A DNA stretch of 57,266 nt, taken from positions 1 through 57,266 of the forward strand of contig JBAZOY010000007.1 of assembly GCA_041648505.1 (NCBI GenBank), written 5' to 3'. Numbering within the stretch: position 1 is the first letter of the stretch; each line of letters starts with the position of its first letter. The notes under the pieces were generated by a model. That model ran no database searches, was not told the origin of the DNA, and saw only the letters and a program-made list of their open reading frames with translations. The position numbers and the translations under genes are program-made. Below, one piece after another: positions 8,788-17,307 of the stretch. The DNA is from JBAZOY01 sp041648505. GTDB lineage: Bacteria; Desulfobacterota; Syntrophia; Syntrophales; CG2-30-49-12.

Positions 8788-9794
8788 TCCGGGAAGCTAT
8801 GCTATATGAAAAGATGGATGATGGTAAGGTGAAATGCCATCTATGCAGTCACAGGTGCAGGATTAATCTTTCAAAGCGCGGTATATGCGGGGTACGGGAA
8901 AACAGGGAGGGGATACTCTACACTCTGGTCTATGGCAGGATCATTGCGGAAAATATTGATCCCATTGAAAAAAAACCTCTTTTTCATCTCTGGCCCGGAT
9001 CAAAATCATTTTCCATCGCCACAGTAGGGTGTAATTTCCGTTGTTCTTTCTGCCAGAATAACGATATTTCACAAATACCCCGGGAGAAAGGGGAGATCAT
9101 GGGAAGGGAGGTTTCTCCTGCATATATTGTGGAAAAGGCTGTGGGGACAGGATCGAGGACCATTTCCTACACCTACACGGAGCCTACGGTTTTTTTTGAG
9201 TTTGCCTATGATGTTGCACGTCTTGCCAGTGAAAAAGGGCTGAAGAATGTATTTGTGACCAATGGTTTCATGACGGGGGAGGCTATAGAAAAGATAGCGC
9301 CGTTTCTGGACGCGGCCAATGTAGATTTGAAGTCTTTCCGGGATGATTTCTATAAAAAAATGTGCGGGGCACGTCTGACGCCGGTTCTTAACAGCTTAAA
9401 GAAGATGAAAAAAATGGGTATCTGGGTGGAGGTAACCACTCTTCTCATCCCCGGGTTGAATGACAGCGATGAGGAACTCCGGGAGATTGCCGAGTTCATC
9501 TGTTCGATCGGGGCGGAAACTCCCTGGCATATCAGTCGTTTTTATCCTCAATATGAAATGACCACGCTACCTCCCACACCCCTTGAAACAATACACCGGG
9601 CCGCGCAAATCGGTAAGACATGCGGGCTTAAGTATGTTTACAGCGGTAATGTGCCGGGGGATGAAGGGGAGAATACGATATGCTCCAGTTGTGGGGAGCT
9701 CCTCATTAAACGGTATGGATTCTATATTGAAAATATTTGTCTGCAGGGTTCAAACTGCCCCCGATGCGGTACCTCTCTAGATGGAACATTCTAA
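8784..9794 (+). CDS. amrS: AmmeMemoRadiSam-system radical SAM enzyme (AmrS-like)
   Basis: A 336-residue radical SAM protein related to pyruvate formate-lyase activating enzymes. An N-terminal Cys motif (CHLCSHRCRI, then GICGVR) precedes the radical SAM cluster motif CNFRCSFCQN near 77-86, and a C-terminal zinc-ribbon-like pair (CSSCGE, CPRCGT) closes the protein. This arrangement is that of the AmrS component of the AmmeMemoRadiSam system, whose role is poorly understood. The usual partners AmrA and AmrB (Memo) are not in the window. It is coupled to the methyltransferase and is third in a possible moaA-led unit. Confidence 0.82.
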   Translation: MIREAMLYEKMDDGKVKCHLCSHRCRINLSKRGICGVRENREGILYTLVYGRIIAENIDPIEKKPLFHLWPGSKSFSIATVGCNFRCSFCQNNDISQIPREKGEIMGREVSPAYIVEKAVGTGSRTISYTYTEPTVFFEFAYDVARLASEKGLKNVFVTNGFMTGEAIEKIAPFLDAANVDLKSFRDDFYKKMCGARLTPVLNSLKKMKKMGIWVEVTTLLIPGLNDSDEELREIAEFICSIGAETPWHISRFYPQYEMTTLPPTPLETIHRAAQIGKTCGLKYVYSGNVPGDEGENTICSSCGELLIKRYGFYIENICLQGSNCPRCGTSLDGTF

Positions 9795-9798
9795 CGGG

Positions 9799-10110
9799 TC
9801 AGGGGAGCCAGTCCATGTTCTCGTCTTCGTAAGATTGAGATAACACGTTCTTGGCCTTCTCAAGGCAACCTACAGGAACCATGATCTCTACTCCACCCAA
9901 ACCATCAATAGTTAACGCATAAATTGTTCCTGCGACGTCGTATTTCAGTCGGGCGGGGATGCCTTCGGTCTTGAGCCTTCCCATAACAATATACGCATTG
10001 GTCATACCTGATGCCGTATGAACAGTTTCCCATTTCCCCTCATCCACCATATTATTTTCCTCTATTAAGGCAGATATTTCCTTCTGAATCCAATTTTCTC
10101 TGTTTTGCAA
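9799..10110 (-). CDS. DUF2007-type putative signal-transducing protein
   Basis: A 103-residue cytoplasmic protein. Residues about 28-95 have the DUF2007 pattern: an opening WETVHTASGMTNAYIVMGRLKTEGIPA followed by a beta-rich segment and the ending VPVGCLEKAKNVL. This small fold resembles PII-like and other signal-transducing ferredoxin-like domains, but no partner or ligand is known here. It ends 4 bases from the convergent amrS stop. Confidence 0.7.
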   Translation of the reverse strand: MQNRENWIQKEISALIEENNMVDEGKWETVHTASGMTNAYIVMGRLKTEGIPARLKYDVAGTIYALTIDGLGGVEIMVPVGCLEKAKNVLSQSYEDENMDWLP

Positions 10111-10209
10111 AGGCCTATCATATTAAAGGGCGATGATGCAGCTTTTTTCTATATGGACAGAAATTCTAAAAGCGCCCCTGTTTTTCAATCGAAATGAATC
10201 AAATTGGTA

Positions 10210-10665
10210 TTAATTGGTCACCTTTGTTCTACATACTAAAGGGTATATCTTGCAGGCTATGCAGAATCTGAAAATTGCTTCAAGAGCAGCAAAAAACATA
10301 AAAATTGAACCAATAACCAGACTTGTTCTATGATAATTGAGTAAATAGAATACAGCTGTCATGCAGCAAAATATAAACCCGATTTTTGCTGCAAAAACTT
10401 TGGGACCGGCATTTACTATTTTGGGTCTGATTTTGAAAACACGGAGAATAGTTTTGCTGACAGCACTATAATAGCTATATGACGGGTTAAGAAAACCACG
10501 TATAAAAAAATCAATAGACAGGACCAGAATAATCCATTTATGAGAAGTGAAAAAGAAAAACATAAAAGAGAGAATAGCCAAAGCTGCATTTATTTGTACG
10601 GCTTTTTCATTTACTAATCTGAACGATATGGGACACATTTTCCCCATAATAGAAACCTCCCCCAA
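10210..10665 (-). CDS. DUF4395 family integral membrane protein
   Basis: A 151-residue membrane protein with about four hydrophobic segments (near 27-45, 47-62, 90-110, 117-135). It opens with CPISFRLVNEKAVQINA and has a conserved IAC..Y stretch close to the end, both features of DUF4395. Some proteins of this family have been connected with thiol chemistry, but no function can be assigned here. The start may be the second Met at MGKMCPIS. It lies between DUF2007 and MBL-fold genes on the same strand with gaps of 60-100 bases. Confidence 0.68.
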   Translation of the reverse strand: MGEVSIMGKMCPISFRLVNEKAVQINAALAILSFMFFFFTSHKWIILVLSIDFFIRGFLNPSYSYYSAVSKTILRVFKIRPKIVNAGPKVFAAKIGFIFCCMTAVFYLLNYHRTSLVIGSIFMFFAALEAIFRFCIACKIYPLVCRTKVTN

Positions 10666-10727
10666 TTTATAATGCTTAAATCAGCCATTGCTTTCAGGGA
10701 CCGGCTGGAGCAAATTTTATGGACATT

Positions 10728-11570
10728 CTACAAAGCGAATTCCATTCCTTCCGCTGCAGCAATACATTCAGTTGCAACTCCAGCTTTACTTAAGGAGTTG
10801 CGGCAATAGTCCAGTTGCCTATCCATGTCGTCGTCGGTGCGGTCAGGGTCATGATGAAAAAGGCAGAGCTGCTTCACTTCTGATTCAATGGCGAGTTGTA
10901 TTACAGCGGAATATGTTGAGTGCCCCCACCCGCGGGTTGACCTGTATTCATCGTCGGTGTATTGAGCATCATGAATAAGAAGATCTGCTCCACGGCAGAA
11001 GTCGGTGTATTCCCTGTGTGTTGCAGCCCCTGGATGGGCAAAATCCAACTCATTGTCGGTGAGAAAAACGAGAATTTTACCATGCTTGACGAACTTGAAG
11101 CCATATCCCCCGTTCGGATGACTTAGTGCAATCGGAATAAAGTTCACGAGACCAATACTTCCAATGCTGGGGCATTCGCATCCAAAAACAAAAGATGCTT
11201 TCATTCCTTTAAATTCGACAGGGAAGAACGGTGCTGTCATCTGGGTTTCGAAATAACTTCGCAGAACACTTTGTACTGCAGGTCCCCCATAGACATTGAT
11301 CTTGTAGCTATTAGAGTAAGCGGGAGAAAAGAAAGGAAAACCCAGGATATGATCCCAGTGCGTGTGAGTTAGCACAAGACACAACTCCGCGAGCTCTTTT
11401 TCCTTCAGTAACTGCTTGCCGAGCAACCGAATTCCCGATCCGGCATCTACAATGATGATACCGCCTTCACGGGGCCTGATTTCAACGCAGGTGGTGTTTC
11501 CTCCATAGCGGACTGTGTCCTGCCCAGGTGCACAAATGGAGCCGCGGCAGCCCCAAATCTTAATTTTCAT
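10728..11570 (-). CDS. MBL-fold metallo-hydrolase
   Basis: A 280-residue metallo-beta-lactamase-fold protein. The zinc motif is THTHWDH near residues 87-93, preceded by VDAGSGIRLLG. Further metal ligands are likely His at LSHPNGG, Asp at DLLIHDAQY, and His in FHHDPDRTDDD. The overall form is that of the group related to class II cyclic-nucleotide phosphodiesterases and RNase Z-like hydrolases, so a phosphodiester substrate is plausible. It follows an upstream inverted repeat at 11602-11627. Confidence 0.8.
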   Translation of the reverse strand: MKIKIWGCRGSICAPGQDTVRYGGNTTCVEIRPREGGIIIVDAGSGIRLLGKQLLKEKELAELCLVLTHTHWDHILGFPFFSPAYSNSYKINVYGGPAVQSVLRSYFETQMTAPFFPVEFKGMKASFVFGCECPSIGSIGLVNFIPIALSHPNGGYGFKFVKHGKILVFLTDNELDFAHPGAATHREYTDFCRGADLLIHDAQYTDDEYRSTRGWGHSTYSAVIQLAIESEVKQLCLFHHDPDRTDDDMDRQLDYCRNSLSKAGVATECIAAAEGMEFAL

Positions 11571-11601
11571 TGTAATCTCCCTTGCTCATAACACTTGCCT
11601 T

Positions 11602-11627
11602 AACCAGCGTGGACACTTACGCTGGTT
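11602..11627. repeat. Inverted repeat upstream of the MBL-fold gene
   Basis: AACCAGCGT (11602-11610) and ACGCTGGTT (11619-11627) form a perfect 9-base inverted repeat with an 8-base spacer. There is no T-run on either side, so it is not a typical terminator. It could be an operator for the MBL-fold gene, which starts about 30 bases away on the minus strand. Confidence 0.3.
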
Positions 11628-11678
11628 GTAAAACGTGCCATGCTCCTTCCTCGTCCGGCTGAAGGTGTGGGTAAGGCA

Positions 11679-12069
11679 TCATTTGTTTTGGCGAATCTCA
11701 GACAGCAAATCTAATTGAACTTCTTGGATCTGTACCAGTCTTTCCCACTAATGCGATAACAGATGATCTATTTTTTCATGAAGATGCCGAATCTCCAGTT
11801 CGGCTTTCAGATTGACTTGATAATCATGCTGCGATCGAAGTCGATCTTTAGCCTCTTGCCCTTTCTGACTCAAGGATTGAGTGGACATAATTTGCCCGAT
11901 ACTTTGCCAGATCATCCCGGCAGATGTAGCTATCATCAGACCAATCAGGATGGTCACGGCGAATTAACTGTGCGACAGGTTGACCTACAATGGCACCTCG
12001 CACGATCGCCCGAGAGCTGAATTCTTTTCCACAGACTGTGCAATTATGCAAATTACTTTTCGTACTCAT
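11679..12069 (-). pseudogene. DUF1003 membrane protein, broken by internal deletion and a nonsense codon
   Basis: The minus strand from 12069 encodes the N-terminus of a DUF1003 protein: a CTVCGKEF zinc-like motif, then YICRDDLAKYRANYVHSILESE, ending in a stop at 11848. The family's C-terminus (QEAKDRLRSQHDYQVNLKAE, ELEIRHLHEKIDHLL) continues in another frame. The membrane-spanning middle, roughly 80 residues in relatives, is missing, so an out-of-frame deletion joined the two ends near ESE/KGQ. The C-terminal frame is stopped by a TAG after HLLSH, yet beyond it the frame reads WERLVQIQEVQLDLLSEIRQNK to a TGA at 11679. Two independent lesions make this a pseudogene. Confidence 0.8.
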
Positions 12070-12318
12070 TCAACGTATCTTCTGTCTATGAAAATCAGAG
12101 TGGCGGTGATGGGCCAGCCGGTTTATTTACGGGGAAATTTGCCGGAGCAAATAAATTTTCTGGCAACTTTGTCCCATTCCTGTTATCAGGAAAACGTAAT
12201 TATTTTAACAGGGATCAGAAACAAATGTCAACATCATAAAGCTTACCCTGCTTCATCTTGACTTTCAAAGCCGGTCTGCTATGCTTTTAAAATCCTTAAT
12301 TATTAAGGAGACCGAAGA

Positions 12319-14565
12319 ATGAATAAAAGGATCAAAAGTCTCCTGTCAATATCGCTTTTGAAGATAACTTCCTTCGTTATCTTAATCGCCCTTGTATTAT
12401 TCTTCCTGGATGTTCCCTTCCTGCGTTTTATGGAATTGAAGGCCCTAGATTTGAGGATGCTCTCCCGGGGGGAAATTTCTCCAGGGGATGAAGTAGTTAT
12501 TGCGGTGATAGATGAGAAGAGCGTTAGTGAGCTGGGGCGGTGGCCATGGCCGAGGACGACAATGGCCATGCTTGTTGATACCCTGAAGGAATATGGGGCC
12601 AAGGTAGTGGGATTTGACGTTGTTTTTGCTGAGCCTGATGAAAATTCTTCCCTGAAAACGATTATCTCCCTTTCAAATAGGGCTAAAAATATCGGCATTC
12701 GGGATGAGAGACTGGATAAATTGCTGACAGAGGAAAAATTGACGGCCGATACCGATGTCAGCCTTGCTGAAGCGATCGAGCGGGCAGGGAATGTCACCCT
12801 CGGTTATTTCTTTCATATTTCAAAAAAGGATGTTGCCCACCTTAGTAAAGAAAAAATCGAGGCAGATATCGAAAATATTTCCAGCTCCAGATATCATATG
12901 ATCCAATCAAAAGTAAAATCGGATGAATCCGCCCTTTTCCATGCCTATGCCGTAGTGGCAAACCTGAAACCGTTTTCCGAAGTAGCGGAGAATAGCGGTT
13001 ATTTTAATGCATTCCCCGACACTGACGGAGTGATCAGGTGGGTTCCTCTGGTTATCAAATTCCAGGACAACTACTATTCATCATTGGCTCTGTCGCTGTT
13101 GCTCCAGTATCTCGATTGGCCTATGCTCACTCTGAATCTGGCTGAATATGGAGTAGAGGGGATAGAGATAGACACGCTCAAGATCCCCATTGATGAGTCA
13201 GGGAGAATGCTGATCAATTACCTAGGTCCGGTAAAGACTTTTCCCCATTACTCGGTTTCCGATATTATTAATGGCCGTCTTTCCCCCGATCATTTCCGTG
13301 GTAAAATCGTGATCGTGGGCGCCACAGCCATCGGAATTTATGACCTCAGAGTAACACCCTTCAGCACGGTTTACCCTGGGGTAGAAGTACATGCAACCGT
13401 AATCGATAACATTCTTCAGCAAAACTTTCTTCAGCAATCCTTCTGGACTAAGGTTTTGGATTTTTGTGCCATTGTCTTTTTTGGTCTAATCATAGGTATC
13501 GTTATTCCCCGTCTGAAGGCTGTTTCCGGGATAATCATCAGCATTTTTATTATTGCTGTTTTTGTCATCACGAACACTTATATTTTTTCACATTACAACA
13601 TCTGGTTGAATCTTATTTACCCTTTGCTGACAATGCTGGCGGTTTATATGGCCATAACTATCTACCGGTATATTACTGAAGAGAAAGAAAAGAAGAAGAT
13701 CCGGGGTGCCTTCCAGTATTACCTTACTTCCTCCGTCATCAATGAGATGTTGAAAGACCCGTCAAAACTGAAACTGGGAGGGGACAAAAAAAACCTGACG
13801 GCACTTTTTTCCGATATCAGGGGGTTCACTACTGTATCTGAGAAGCTGACGCCTGAAGAACTTGTCCATCTTTTGAATGAATATCTGACGGCCATGACCG
13901 ATTTGGTGTTCAAATATGATGGTCTTCTCGATAAGTACATGGGGGATGCCATCATGGCCGTATTCGGGGCCCCCCTTGATCAACCTGACCACCCGATGAG
14001 GGCTTGTAAAACCGCTCTCGATATGATGGAAGCATTGAAAAAGCTGCAGAAAAAATGGGCGGATGAGGGGCGGCCGGTTCTCGATATTGGTATAGGTATC
14101 AACAGCGGCGACATGGTAGTAGGTAATATGGGTTCGGAAATGCGGTTTGATTATACCGTTATGGGAGATAGTGTGAACCTCGCCTCCAGGCTGGAAGGAA
14201 TCAATAAAGAGTATGGAACAAATATTGTAATCAGTGAATATACGTATGCCGCCGTCAAGGATGCCATGTTCTGCCGGGAACTGGATTCTGTCAGGGTTAA
14301 AGGGAAGAAACTTCCCGTGAAAATTTATGAACTTTTAGGGGAAAAGAAAAACGGACAGGAAGATGAATTTGTCAGGCTTTTTGAGGATGGACTGGCAAGG
14401 TACAAAGAGGGAAAGTGGGATGAGGCGCAAGCTGCCTTCCATGAGGTTCTGAAAGTCCGACCCGGCGACCCTTCTTCGGAGTTGTACATCAAAAGATGTC
14501 AGGAACTTAAAGAGATTCCGCCTGAAGTCCCCTGGGATGGTGTTTTCACCATGACGAAAAAATAG
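12319..14565 (+). CDS. CHASE2-domain class III adenylate/guanylate cyclase
   Basis: A 748-residue membrane-bound nucleotide cyclase. An N-terminal membrane helix (about 13-33) leads into an extracytoplasmic CHASE2 sensor (about 40-340), followed by three membrane helices (about 372-450) and a cytoplasmic class III cyclase domain (about 485-670). The metal-binding aspartates are D499 (LFSDIRGFT) and D543 (YMGDAIMAVFG). The substrate region FDYTVMGDSVNLASRLEG is of the type found in adenylate cyclases, so cAMP is the likelier product. The last 70 residues look like a single TPR-type helical hairpin. The start has AAGGAG 9 bases upstream. The sensed ligand is unknown. Confidence 0.88.
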   Translation: MNKRIKSLLSISLLKITSFVILIALVLFFLDVPFLRFMELKALDLRMLSRGEISPGDEVVIAVIDEKSVSELGRWPWPRTTMAMLVDTLKEYGAKVVGFDVVFAEPDENSSLKTIISLSNRAKNIGIRDERLDKLLTEEKLTADTDVSLAEAIERAGNVTLGYFFHISKKDVAHLSKEKIEADIENISSSRYHMIQSKVKSDESALFHAYAVVANLKPFSEVAENSGYFNAFPDTDGVIRWVPLVIKFQDNYYSSLALSLLLQYLDWPMLTLNLAEYGVEGIEIDTLKIPIDESGRMLINYLGPVKTFPHYSVSDIINGRLSPDHFRGKIVIVGATAIGIYDLRVTPFSTVYPGVEVHATVIDNILQQNFLQQSFWTKVLDFCAIVFFGLIIGIVIPRLKAVSGIIISIFIIAVFVITNTYIFSHYNIWLNLIYPLLTMLAVYMAITIYRYITEEKEKKKIRGAFQYYLTSSVINEMLKDPSKLKLGGDKKNLTALFSDIRGFTTVSEKLTPEELVHLLNEYLTAMTDLVFKYDGLLDKYMGDAIMAVFGAPLDQPDHPMRACKTALDMMEALKKLQKKWADEGRPVLDIGIGINSGDMVVGNMGSEMRFDYTVMGDSVNLASRLEGINKEYGTNIVISEYTYAAVKDAMFCRELDSVRVKGKKLPVKIYELLGEKKNGQEDEFVRLFEDGLARYKEGKWDEAQAAFHEVLKVRPGDPSSELYIKRCQELKEIPPEVPWDGVFTMTKK

Positions 14566-14624
14566 GTAACCGGAAGACAAAAGGACTTAACCAACTTTCT
14601 ATTAGTATTTGTGACCGGCAAGTG

Positions 14625-16583
14625 ATGCACAACATGTCAAAAAAAGAGCAATATAGGAGCTGGGTCGAAGTTGATCTGGATAACTTTGCCCATAACTGGG
14701 ATGAAATAAAAAGGCTGGTTGGCCGGGAGGTAAAGGTCCTTCAGGTGGTCAAAGCAGACGCCTATGGCCACGGAGCAATAGAGATCTCCAATTGCGCCTT
14801 GAAAAAAGGTGCCGCCGTGCTCGGGGTTGCCAATGCCGATGAAGGTGTGCAACTTCGGATAAGCGGGATCACGGCACCTGTACTGATACTTAGTCCCTCT
14901 ACAGATTCTGAGATCAATGAAATTATTAAGTATAATCTGGTACCATCAGTGTCGGACCTGGGGTTTGCCCGCGAGCTGCAAAAGAAATGCGAGGAGGCGG
15001 ATATAAGGGTGCCGATTCACATCGAGGTGGATACAGGCATGGGAAGGAGTGGAACGATTTATCGGGAGGCCTTTGCCATGATCCGGGAAATCTTCAGTCT
15101 TCCCAATTTAATCGTAGAAGGTATCTTTACCCATCTTGCCGTGAGCGAAGTTGTCACTGAATACAGCGAGATGCAGTGGAACCTTTTTCAGGAACTTCTT
15201 GACAAACTGGAGAAACAACATCTCCATATCCCTATCAGACATATATCAAACAGTGGCGCCATCATGAACTTTCCCCGTTTTCATCTGGATATGGTAAGGG
15301 CCGGTATTATGACTTACGGAATCCATCCATCACGGGAAACAAAACCAAAAGCAGATCTCGCCCCGGTTATGAGCTTTAAAACCAGGGTGGTTCTAATTAA
15401 GGAATTCCAAAAAGGGTGCAGTATCGGTTATGGCAGATCTTATGTAACGGATAGAGTCACCTGTGTTGCCACCATACCGATCGGATACAGTGATGGCTAC
15501 GGGTTAATTCTTTCCAATCAGGGAGAAGTCTTAATCAGGGGAAAGCGAGCGCCGATTGTGGGACGTATTTCCATGGACATGTGTACCGTCGATGTCAGCC
15601 ATATCAAGGATTGTCGGATTGGTGATGAGGTTGTCCTGATGGGCTATCAGGGTAGTGAGTGTATTTCTGCCAATGAAATTGCCGACAGGGTAAAAACCAT
15701 CAGCTATGAGATTTTATGCGCTCTGGGAAAACGGGCCCCCCGTATTTTTCTGCAGAAGGGGGAAACAGACACCATAGAGCCACGATTACGCAGGATATTC
15801 ATCCCTGATGAGGAGAAGTCGATTTCCCGGATTGACAATATTATCCGTCGCTGTTTCCAGACGCGGGCGCAGAATGCAGAGTTTGGCGATGCCGTATATT
15901 ATGAAATGTTTGAAACTTTTTTCGGTAAAGATAACCGGCAATTAGAGCTGAGAACTGACTTCAGATATCACATAAATATTTCAGACCTTACTGGGGAGAA
16001 AGGCGAAGACCCTCTAAAGGAGGATTACTTCAGGGTAACCACCCACATCGAGTATACAAAGATCCTGAGAGATCATATTTTTATGATCGGCTGTGCCACA
16101 AATAATGAGCAACTGGCCGCTCTTTTCGAGGACAGGCAATGCGAATACCGGTGGCTTCTGAATCACAGTGGTGATCATGTTACGGAGAGGGATTTCAGGG
16201 TTGAGGGGGTGCGGATTGACGGACAGAACATTCCGATTATCAAAAAAGAAAACAAAGCAAAGGGTTACGAGGTCTGGTGCAGGAGCGAAGATTTAAAAGA
16301 AAGATTGAACAGACAGGTTTTGATAGAGATTGAGATAGCCACCACGAAATCTAAAAAAAGCAAAGACTTCTCCGTATATCTCGTCTATCCTACGAGGGGG
16401 TTGGAAATATCCTTTAATTATGGGGGAACAAAGATCAGGAATGTAAGGGAGATCAGCTTCTTCGCCGGTAAACATCCCTATCCGGAAGTTGTCAGGGAGG
16501 AAGGGAAGGCGATCAGGCTGAGGATCAGCGAAAACGAGTGGATATTTCCCAACAGCGGCGTTACCTTTATCTGGGAGCTCTGA
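14625..16583 (+). CDS. alr: Alanine racemase with an unusual 276-residue C-terminal extension
   Basis: Counting from the GTG at 14622, residues 1-377 are a full alanine racemase: PLP lysine K44 (VVKADAYGHG), catalytic Tyr270 (CSIGYGRSY), GYSDGY and RISMDMC. The enzyme interconverts L- and D-alanine for peptidoglycan. About 276 further residues (378-653) follow, in the same frame and without a break. The extension has an amphipathic helix region (SISRIDNIIRRCFQTRAQNAEFGDAVYYEMFE) and then a beta-rich part ending RISENEWIFPNSGVTFIWEL. I do not recognise it. The exact start is uncertain: GTG 14622, ATG 14625 and ATG 14634 are in frame without a strong ribosome site. It converges with pgpA. Confidence 0.88.
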   Translation: MHNMSKKEQYRSWVEVDLDNFAHNWDEIKRLVGREVKVLQVVKADAYGHGAIEISNCALKKGAAVLGVANADEGVQLRISGITAPVLILSPSTDSEINEIIKYNLVPSVSDLGFARELQKKCEEADIRVPIHIEVDTGMGRSGTIYREAFAMIREIFSLPNLIVEGIFTHLAVSEVVTEYSEMQWNLFQELLDKLEKQHLHIPIRHISNSGAIMNFPRFHLDMVRAGIMTYGIHPSRETKPKADLAPVMSFKTRVVLIKEFQKGCSIGYGRSYVTDRVTCVATIPIGYSDGYGLILSNQGEVLIRGKRAPIVGRISMDMCTVDVSHIKDCRIGDEVVLMGYQGSECISANEIADRVKTISYEILCALGKRAPRIFLQKGETDTIEPRLRRIFIPDEEKSISRIDNIIRRCFQTRAQNAEFGDAVYYEMFETFFGKDNRQLELRTDFRYHINISDLTGEKGEDPLKEDYFRVTTHIEYTKILRDHIFMIGCATNNEQLAALFEDRQCEYRWLLNHSGDHVTERDFRVEGVRIDGQNIPIIKKENKAKGYEVWCRSEDLKERLNRQVLIEIEIATTKSKKSKDFSVYLVYPTRGLEISFNYGGTKIRNVREISFFAGKHPYPEVVREEGKAIRLRISENEWIFPNSGVTFIWEL

Positions 16584-16622
16584 AAGGAACAGTTTCCCGC
16601 CACGATTAATAACATTCAGATC

Positions 16623-17081
16623 TTATATGCCGTAGAACTTTATGATAAGTAAAAGAACTATATTGCCATAGATGCCGGCCAAGACATCATCTGCCACAAT
16701 TCCTACTCCACCCGTAAGCCTCCTGTGGAAATAGCCGGCAGGGAAACACTTCACAATATCAAAGAAGCGGAAAAGAACAAAACCAAGAAAGACATGTAAG
16801 CCTGTCCCCGTGACCAGAAACATGGCGTACTGAAAGCCGATGATCTCATCAATCACGATGTGCGGTGAATCCTTTTCATTTAATATTTTTTCCGCTTTAT
16901 CTGACAGATACAATGCCAGGCAGGTAAGGACTAATAACGTTATCAGATAGTAAGGCCAGGACAGAGACGAAAGGATAAGATATAGGGGAATACCTACAAC
17001 TGTTCCCGCGGTTCCGGGGGCAAGCGGTACAAATCCGCTTCCGAAACCGGTTGCCGTAAACTTTATGAGTCTTTCAGCCAG
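16623..17081 (-). CDS. pgpA: Phosphatidylglycerophosphatase A, apparently with a CTG start codon
   Basis: The product dephosphorylates phosphatidylglycerophosphate to phosphatidylglycerol at the inner membrane. The family core IVIDEIIGFQ...FRFFDIVKCFPAGY...GGVGIVADDVLAGIYGN is clear, with the acidic catalytic residues in IDE and DD. The conserved N-terminus (LAERLIKFTATGFGSG then VPLAPGTAGTVVG) is encoded upstream of the first ATG/GTG/TTG-type candidate (a TTG at 16913), and an in-frame TAA lies seven codons before it. The only sensible initiator is CTG at 17081-17079, 6 bases after AGGAGGGG. This gives 152 residues, normal for PgpA; starting at 16913 would remove the first 56. Confidence 0.82.
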   Translation of the reverse strand: MAERLIKFTATGFGSGFVPLAPGTAGTVVGIPLYLILSSLSWPYYLITLLVLTCLALYLSDKAEKILNEKDSPHIVIDEIIGFQYAMFLVTGTGLHVFLGFVLFRFFDIVKCFPAGYFHRRLTGGVGIVADDVLAGIYGNIVLLLIIKFYGI

Positions 17082-17307
17082 ATAACACCCCTCCTTATAT
17101 TATTATAATAATCGAATTACCCCCTTTTATTGCCTCTGTCAATGGTTTTGACAGAGACTGCCAAATAAATGCCGTCAACCCAGAGAGAGTAATCCGGTAA
17201 TTCGGTGAATCTGTCGGTAAGAAAGGGAGTTTGCGCAAAAAGAGGGCTTGTGTTATACATATTATTAAATTTCTCTGCGTTTCTATTCTTTGGGAAGGAG
17301 GACCTTT

